Positions 59,589 through 63,193 of a stretch of 63,193 bases of DNA are shown one piece after another. Each line of letters starts with the position of its first letter. Within the stretch, counting starts at the first letter, position 1. Below the pieces are notes generated by a model. The model did not search any database, was not told the DNA's origin, and saw only the letters and a list, made by a program, of their open reading frames with translations. The position numbers were made by a program, and so were the translations under genes. Source of the DNA: Bacillus canaveralius (GTDB lineage: Bacteria > Bacillota > Bacilli > Bacillales > Cytobacillaceae); assembly GCF_002860125.1 (NCBI RefSeq), contig NZ_PGVA01000009.1, positions 1-63,193 on the forward strand, given 5' to 3'.

Positions 59589-60416
59589 TTAATTTTTCCC
59601 CGGGCCGAACCCTTTTTGTGAAATTAACAAATTCACATCATCCAGTTCATCTTTGAGCATTTTTAAGACGACTTTATATGCTGTTGGGTTATACCATTTT
59701 TCCAATCCCATTTGTTCATATATCTGATAAATCCCCAGCTTTTCTGTTCGTTTCCCCCCGCCTCCATCTCCCATCCAATAATCATCCAATGTTACCCGGC
59801 TGGCGATGTTTTTTAGTTTTTTGGGGAACTCCTTAGAACAAGGCAGCAACGGGGCAATCGTTGCTTGTGTCAGTATTCCTGCATCCGTTATCTTTTGTAA
59901 AGCGTTCATTCGGGCAGGGATAGGCGGAGCTGAAGGTGAAAATGCCTTTCTGACTTCTTCCTTATCCGTTTCAATCGTCATCGACACTCTGATTCTGTCA
60001 CCAAACTGTTTAAATAGGTCAATGTCCCGCGTGACTAACGGTGAGCGGGTTTGGACAAACAGAAAATCAGGCTGTTCATCCAGCATCACTTCCAACAAGC
60101 TCCTTGTTAATTTCGTTTTGGCTTCAATCGGCTGATACGGATCGGTAGCAGATGACATAAACAAGGTTACCGGCCCTTTTTTCTTCGCTTTTACAAGCTC
60201 TTTTCTTAAAAGTTCAGCAGCATTTGTTTTAATATCAACCCATGTTCCCCATTCTTCTTCACGGTAAAGGGACACAGGCAGTTGTCTGACGTAACAATAC
60301 TTGCATGCGAAAGCACAACCGGCATACGGATTGATTGAATGAGAATACTCTTCCAACAAACCTCTTCCGGGAGTTAAAATACTCTTGGAAACAATATCTT
60401 TCAGTTGTATGTTCAT
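59589..60416 (-). CDS. Radical SAM protein of the SPL-like (COG1533/SplB-related) family
   Basis: 275 residues from ATG 60416 (MNIQLKDIVSKSILTPG) after AATAAAGGTG; an upstream frame of 11 codons is rejected. The [4Fe-4S] motif is CAFACKYCY. Further features: FMSSATDPYQPIEAK, VQTRSPLVTRDIDLF and SMTIETDKEEVRKAF. This is the SplB-related group often annotated as DNA repair photolyase, but it is smaller than spore photoproduct lyase and has no proven reaction. It separates gerM from racE, which I recall as neighbours in B. subtilis. Confidence 0.88.
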   Translation of the reverse strand: MNIQLKDIVSKSILTPGRGLLEEYSHSINPYAGCAFACKYCYVRQLPVSLYREEEWGTWVDIKTNAAELLRKELVKAKKKGPVTLFMSSATDPYQPIEAKTKLTRSLLEVMLDEQPDFLFVQTRSPLVTRDIDLFKQFGDRIRVSMTIETDKEEVRKAFSPSAPPIPARMNALQKITDAGILTQATIAPLLPCSKEFPKKLKNIASRVTLDDYWMGDGGGGKRTEKLGIYQIYEQMGLEKWYNPTAYKVVLKMLKDELDDVNLLISQKGFGPGKN

Positions 60417-60460
60417 GTTGATCACCTTTATTGTTGAATCATAAAGCATTTGTTTAATTG

Positions 60461-60552
60461 AAAAACGAACAATTATTGAAAATTAACACGGTATTATTCG
60501 TTTCATACGGAATCCTCCTGGGTTTATTAAAACAATTTAATTCGTTTTTCGG
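60461..60552. repeat. Inverted-repeat-bounded 92-bp repeat, copy 2
   Basis: Starts AAAAACGAAC and ends TTCGTTTTTCGG, with an internal TTATTCGTTTC. Same order and orientation as 34643-34733. It lies 45 bases before the radical SAM start, so it may form part of that gene's promoter or leader. Confidence 0.7.
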
Positions 60553-60627
60553 TTTTGCTTGATACATTGAGATATTTATTCAATTATATAACTTTTTGCC
60601 GAAATCCCAACGGTTATGCTCACTCAT

Positions 60628-60657
60628 AAAAAAAATACCACAAGAAACTGTGGTATC
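60628..60657 (-). terminator. Terminator after racE
   Basis: ATACCACA pairs with TGTGGTAT around GTTTCT, followed on the minus strand by eight Ts. Confidence 0.85.
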
Positions 60658-60674
60658 GCAGAAGTATATTCTTT

Positions 60675-61475
60675 TCATGTGCCAAGTTTGATCATCGTTA
60701 CATTTCCAATTCTTTTCTTGAGCCATTGCGAAGCAATTTTGGTGAAAATCGCTCTTGAACCAGTGACAAAAAATTGGTGGTCGGGATCGTTGTCACTGCT
60801 GTTTAACATGCGATTATGATGAAGAATCGTGCTCACTTCCCGGGCTGTTTCTTCGCCGGAGCTGATTACCTTCACACCGCTTCCCATCGTATTTTTAATC
60901 AGTCCTTCGAGCAGGGGATAATGGGTACAGCCTAAAATCAACGTATCGAGCCCTTTATTTTTCAAGGGCTGCAGTGTTTCGGCAACGATTTTTTTGGCAA
61001 CAGGGCCGGAAAATTCACCGCTCTCTACCAGTGGTACAAACTTCGGGCAGGCGAGGCTTTTGACAGCGACGCGCTTGTTAATCGACTTTAATGCTGTTTC
61101 GTAGGCACCGCTCTTGATCGTTCCTTCCGTGCCAATCACGCCGATCTGGTGGTTGTCTGTCACTTTCAATGCCGTTCTTGCACCAGGGTAAATGACACCA
61201 ACGACCGGAATCGAAAGCTCGTTCCTAATCTCGTCCAGGACAACGGCAGTTGCTGTATTACAAGCGATCACGAGCATTTTAATATTTTTGGCAAGCAAAA
61301 ATTGTGTCATTTCCCATGTAAAACGTTTTACTTCTTCACTGGATCTTGGACCATATGGACAGCGGGCTGTGTCGCCCACGTAATATATCTGTTCAGCCGG
61401 AAGCTGGCGCATGACCTCCTTGGCAACCGTCAGTCCGCCAACTCCCGAATCAATGATGCCTATCGGTTGTTTCAA
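60675..61475 (-). CDS. racE: Glutamate racemase RacE/MurI
   Basis: Makes D-glutamate for peptidoglycan without cofactor. The 266-residue protein has [11 protein letters not shown] (D9), the two catalytic cysteines in VIACNTATA (C72) and [10 protein letters not shown], and [14 protein letters not shown]. Ten bases after ysmB. Confidence 0.96.
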   Translation of the reverse strand: MKQPIGIIDSGVGGLTVAKEVMRQLPAEQIYYVGDTARCPYGPRSSEEVKRFTWEMTQFLLAKNIKMLVIACNTATAVVLDEIRNELSIPVVGVIYPGARTALKVTDNHQIGVIGTEGTIKSGAYETALKSINKRVAVKSLACPKFVPLVESGEFSGPVAKKIVAETLQPLKNKGLDTLILGCTHYPLLEGLIKNTMGSGVKVISSGEETAREVSTILHHNRMLNSSDNDPDHQFFVTGSRAIFTKIASQWLKKRIGNVTMIKLGT

Positions 61476-61485
61476 AAATCTCGCC

Positions 61486-61965
61486 TCATTCTTCGCGCAT
61501 ATCTTGATGTAATCTCATTAAGTTATTTTTTAAAAGCAATACCTCTTCACCGGAAAAATTGCGGAGCACTTCCCGCAAATAGGCTTGTCTTTTTTTTATG
61601 ACCTCGTCAATCACCCTCTTGCCTTCTTCCAACAGGTGAATACGGACAACCCGGCGATCATTTGGATCCTTTACCCTCATCACCAGACTGTTCTTTTCCA
61701 TGCGATCAACAAGATCAGTTGTCGTACTGAAGGCTAAATACATCTTATTGGAAAGCTCCCCGATCGTCATATCACCGTCTTCAAAAAGCCATTGCAGGGC
61801 AACGAATTGAGGAGGAGTAATCGTATAATTGCTTAAAATCTCTCTTCCTTTTTGCTTGATGATTCCCGCTATGTAACGCAAATCTTTTTCAATATCTGCA
61901 ACAATATTTGTTTCGCCTGCAGCGCTTTCTGTTTCGGCATTTTCATTCAAGCCATCGAGCTTCAT
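61486..61965 (-). CDS. ysmB: MarR-family transcriptional regulator YsmB
   Basis: 159 residues from ATG 61965 ([15 protein letters not shown]), with AGAGGAG in front. The winged helix is [39 protein letters not shown] and the wing [18 protein letters not shown]. Target genes unknown; it is followed by racE, 10 bases apart. Confidence 0.9.
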   Translation of the reverse strand: MKLDGLNENAETESAAGETNIVADIEKDLRYIAGIIKQKGREILSNYTITPPQFVALQWLFEDGDMTIGELSNKMYLAFSTTTDLVDRMEKNSLVMRVKDPNDRRVVRIHLLEEGKRVIDEVIKKRQAYLREVLRNFSGEEVLLLKNNLMRLHQDMREE

Positions 61966-62119
61966 AAGGCACAACTCCTCTATTAACAATCAACAGTTCT
62001 CTCAGTTTCTTTTATTTTCTACCTTTTCAGCCGAAATTTCAAGATAGAAATAACAGGCAAGGAAGTAAGATTGTCCTTAAATGTGTAACCGGCCCCCTTA
62101 AAAAGGACGCCGGCATAAA

Positions 62120-62344
62120 TCAAAGTTCTAGCTCTCCCATACGAAGGAGCTCTACAACGGCTTGTGAACGCCCCTTAACGCCAAGCTTTTGCATGGCATT
62201 GGAAATGTGATTGCGAACCGTTTTCTCGCTTATAAATAATTCACCAGCGATCTCTTTTGTTGTTTTGTCTTGTACTAACAGTTCGAATACTTCTCGTTCT
62301 CTTTTTGTGAGTAGTGGCTTGTGAGTATATTCATTCTCCTTCAA
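62120..62344 (-). CDS. gerE: Late sporulation regulator GerE
   Basis: 74-residue LuxR-type helix-turn-helix protein that is only the DNA-binding domain: [54 protein letters not shown]. In the mother cell it activates late coat genes and represses others made by sigma-K. A sigma-K-type promoter lies about 65 bases upstream. Confidence 0.97.
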   Translation of the reverse strand: MKENEYTHKPLLTKREREVFELLVQDKTTKEIAGELFISEKTVRNHISNAMQKLGVKGRSQAVVELLRMGELEL

Positions 62345-62408
62345 GTATTGTAACCCTCCTTGCCTTCGCCAGCCTTGAACCGCGGGGTGGGTATATATTT
62401 AGTCACCA

Positions 62409-62436
62409 TATCATATGTAAACAAAAGAAATGGAGT
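62409..62436 (-). promoter_or_regulatory. Predicted sigma-K promoter of gerE
   Basis: On the minus strand CATATGATA (62417-62409) fits the sigma-K -10 pattern CATANNNTA. AC 17 bases before it (62436-62435) fits the short -35. gerE is a known sigma-K gene in B. subtilis. Confidence 0.55.
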
Positions 62437-62488
62437 GACTACATTCGCTTGACGGAGAGCCTTTTTATCAAAAATGTACACCGAGCCT

Positions 62489-62953
62489 TTACGATTGGAT
62501 TTTTTGCGGAGAACCGAGCAGCACCCTCGCTTCTTCAGACCATGGAACGCCTTTCCCTGTTTTCCTGGAGATCTGGACCATTGTTCCTCGTCCAACAAAA
62601 CAAACTTCCCCATTCTTCTTTTTCCCCATGTAATGAAGATCGACCGAGGAATTCCCGATAGAGTCTGCTTTCACAAAAATATCTATTTGCTCGTCAAAAA
62701 ACACCTGGTTCAAAAAGTCGCATTGCAGATCCGCTACAACCGGAATCGTCTCATTTCCGGTTTTTACCCATTCCTGCATAAAGCCTTTGCTTTTGAAAAA
62801 CTCAATCCGCGCCTGTTCAAAATAAACAAATGGAACCGTATTGTTCAGGTGACCAAACATATCCGTTTCGGAAAAACGGACTTGAACTGGAAAAGAAAAA
62901 TCAAACTCTTCCTGCCAGGAATCCCATTCTTTAATATAGCTGAACTTCTTCAT
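62489..62953 (-). CDS. ysmA: 4HBT-type acyl-CoA thioesterase YsmA
   Basis: 154 residues from ATG 62953 (MKKFSYIKEWDSWQEEF), with GGGAGG seven bases upstream. The hot-dog fold signature is RFSETDMFGHLNNTVPFVYFEQARIEF, beginning with the catalytic Asp region. Substrate acyl group unknown. Upstream of gerE, as in relatives. Confidence 0.88.
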   Translation of the reverse strand: MKKFSYIKEWDSWQEEFDFSFPVQVRFSETDMFGHLNNTVPFVYFEQARIEFFKSKGFMQEWVKTGNETIPVVADLQCDFLNQVFFDEQIDIFVKADSIGNSSVDLHYMGKKKNGEVCFVGRGTMVQISRKTGKGVPWSEEARVLLGSPQKIQS

Positions 62954-63040
62954 CTGCTTCCTCCCAAATAATGAATGGTTATTCATCTTTTCTCTTATTA
63001 TATTGTTTTTCCGCCGCTTTGAAAACTATTTGGTAAACCG

Positions 63041-63193
63041 AAAAAACACCGACCAATGGTTCGGCCGGTGCTTAACATCCTATTTATCCAAACAAAACAA
63101 CCTCTCTTCAAAATATGAAAAGAGGTTGTTTCAGACTGTAGACAAACTCGACTAATATCGAGTTTGCCTACAGTTTTTTTATTTTTGTCTAAT
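63041..63193. other. Tandem hairpins at the right edge
   Basis: Three successive hairpins: CACCG..CGGTG with a T-run on the minus strand (63046-63072), AACAACCTCT..AGAGGTTGTT (about 63098-63131), and CTGTAGACAAACTCGA/TCGAGTTTGCCTACAG followed by seven Ts on the plus strand (about 63138-63179). They can end transcripts from both sides. No gene is seen after ysmA. Confidence 0.55.

Noticed and set aside
59541-59600. Basic open frame (KIKDKIKRFWRPKESG) overlapping the end of the radical SAM gene
   Set aside because: A stop codon lies just upstream in that frame and there is no start codon. Probably chance.

Overview
The window looks like a chromosomal segment of an endospore-forming member of the Bacillaceae. 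The gene order folC-valS, spoVID/ysxE, hemAXCDBL, engB-lonA-lonB-clpX-tig, ilv-leu, rph-rdgB-ysnB, gerM, racE, ysmB, gerE, ysmA is the conserved order I know from Bacillus subtilis. Spore genes (spoVID, gerM, gerE, lonB, coat-like genes), T-box leaders, a CodY-type site and AGGAGG ribosome binding sites agree with this. Nearly everything lies on the minus strand, so the operons read right to left.

Left part (1-17.4 kb): a type IV pilus locus occupies the place next to folC where B. subtilis has only the prepilin peptidase gene comC. The minus-strand operon reads: membrane protein, VanW/G5-type secreted protein, pilB, pilT, pilC, a mobile iscB element, major pilin, prepilin peptidase, pilM (cut by the window edge). 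Divergent from it is a plus-strand operon of three pilin-like proteins resembling PilV, PilW and PilX. It converges on a minus-strand gene for a 946-residue secreted von Willebrand A protein. A membrane-bound GAF-GGDEF diguanylate cyclase follows, and PilB carries two N-terminal motifs of the c-di-GMP-binding MshEN type. Together they suggest a c-di-GMP-controlled pilus with a PilY1-like tip.

Middle part (17.4-43 kb): folC and valS (valS behind a T-box with a GUC valine specifier), a small TTG-start membrane protein, spore coat morphogenesis genes ysxE and spoVID, the complete hemAXCDBL operon from glutamyl-tRNA to uroporphyrinogen III plus HemL, a YsxD-like membrane protein, an amino-acid ABC transporter with a near-perfect CodY box over its promoter, then engB-lonA, lonB, clpX and tig, the protein quality-control block.

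Right part (43-63 kb): a TPR protein, ilvE, then ilvBHC-leuABCD behind a T-box with a CUC leucine specifier. ilvE has a CodY-like box of its own. Next come an AdhB-like zinc dehydrogenase with two small spore-coat-like genes, tRNA-Arg(TCT), ysnB-rdgB-rph, gerM, an SPL-related radical SAM gene, racE, ysmB, gerE (with a sigma-K-type promoter) and ysmA.

The most striking features are the intact iscB with its upstream omega-RNA region inside the pilus operon, the PilV/W/X-VWA set, the c-di-GMP circuit, and a roughly 92-bp repeat present twice. Both window edges look abnormal (a PilM reading frame that loses its family character, and tandem hairpins), which may mean they end in repeated or mobile DNA.
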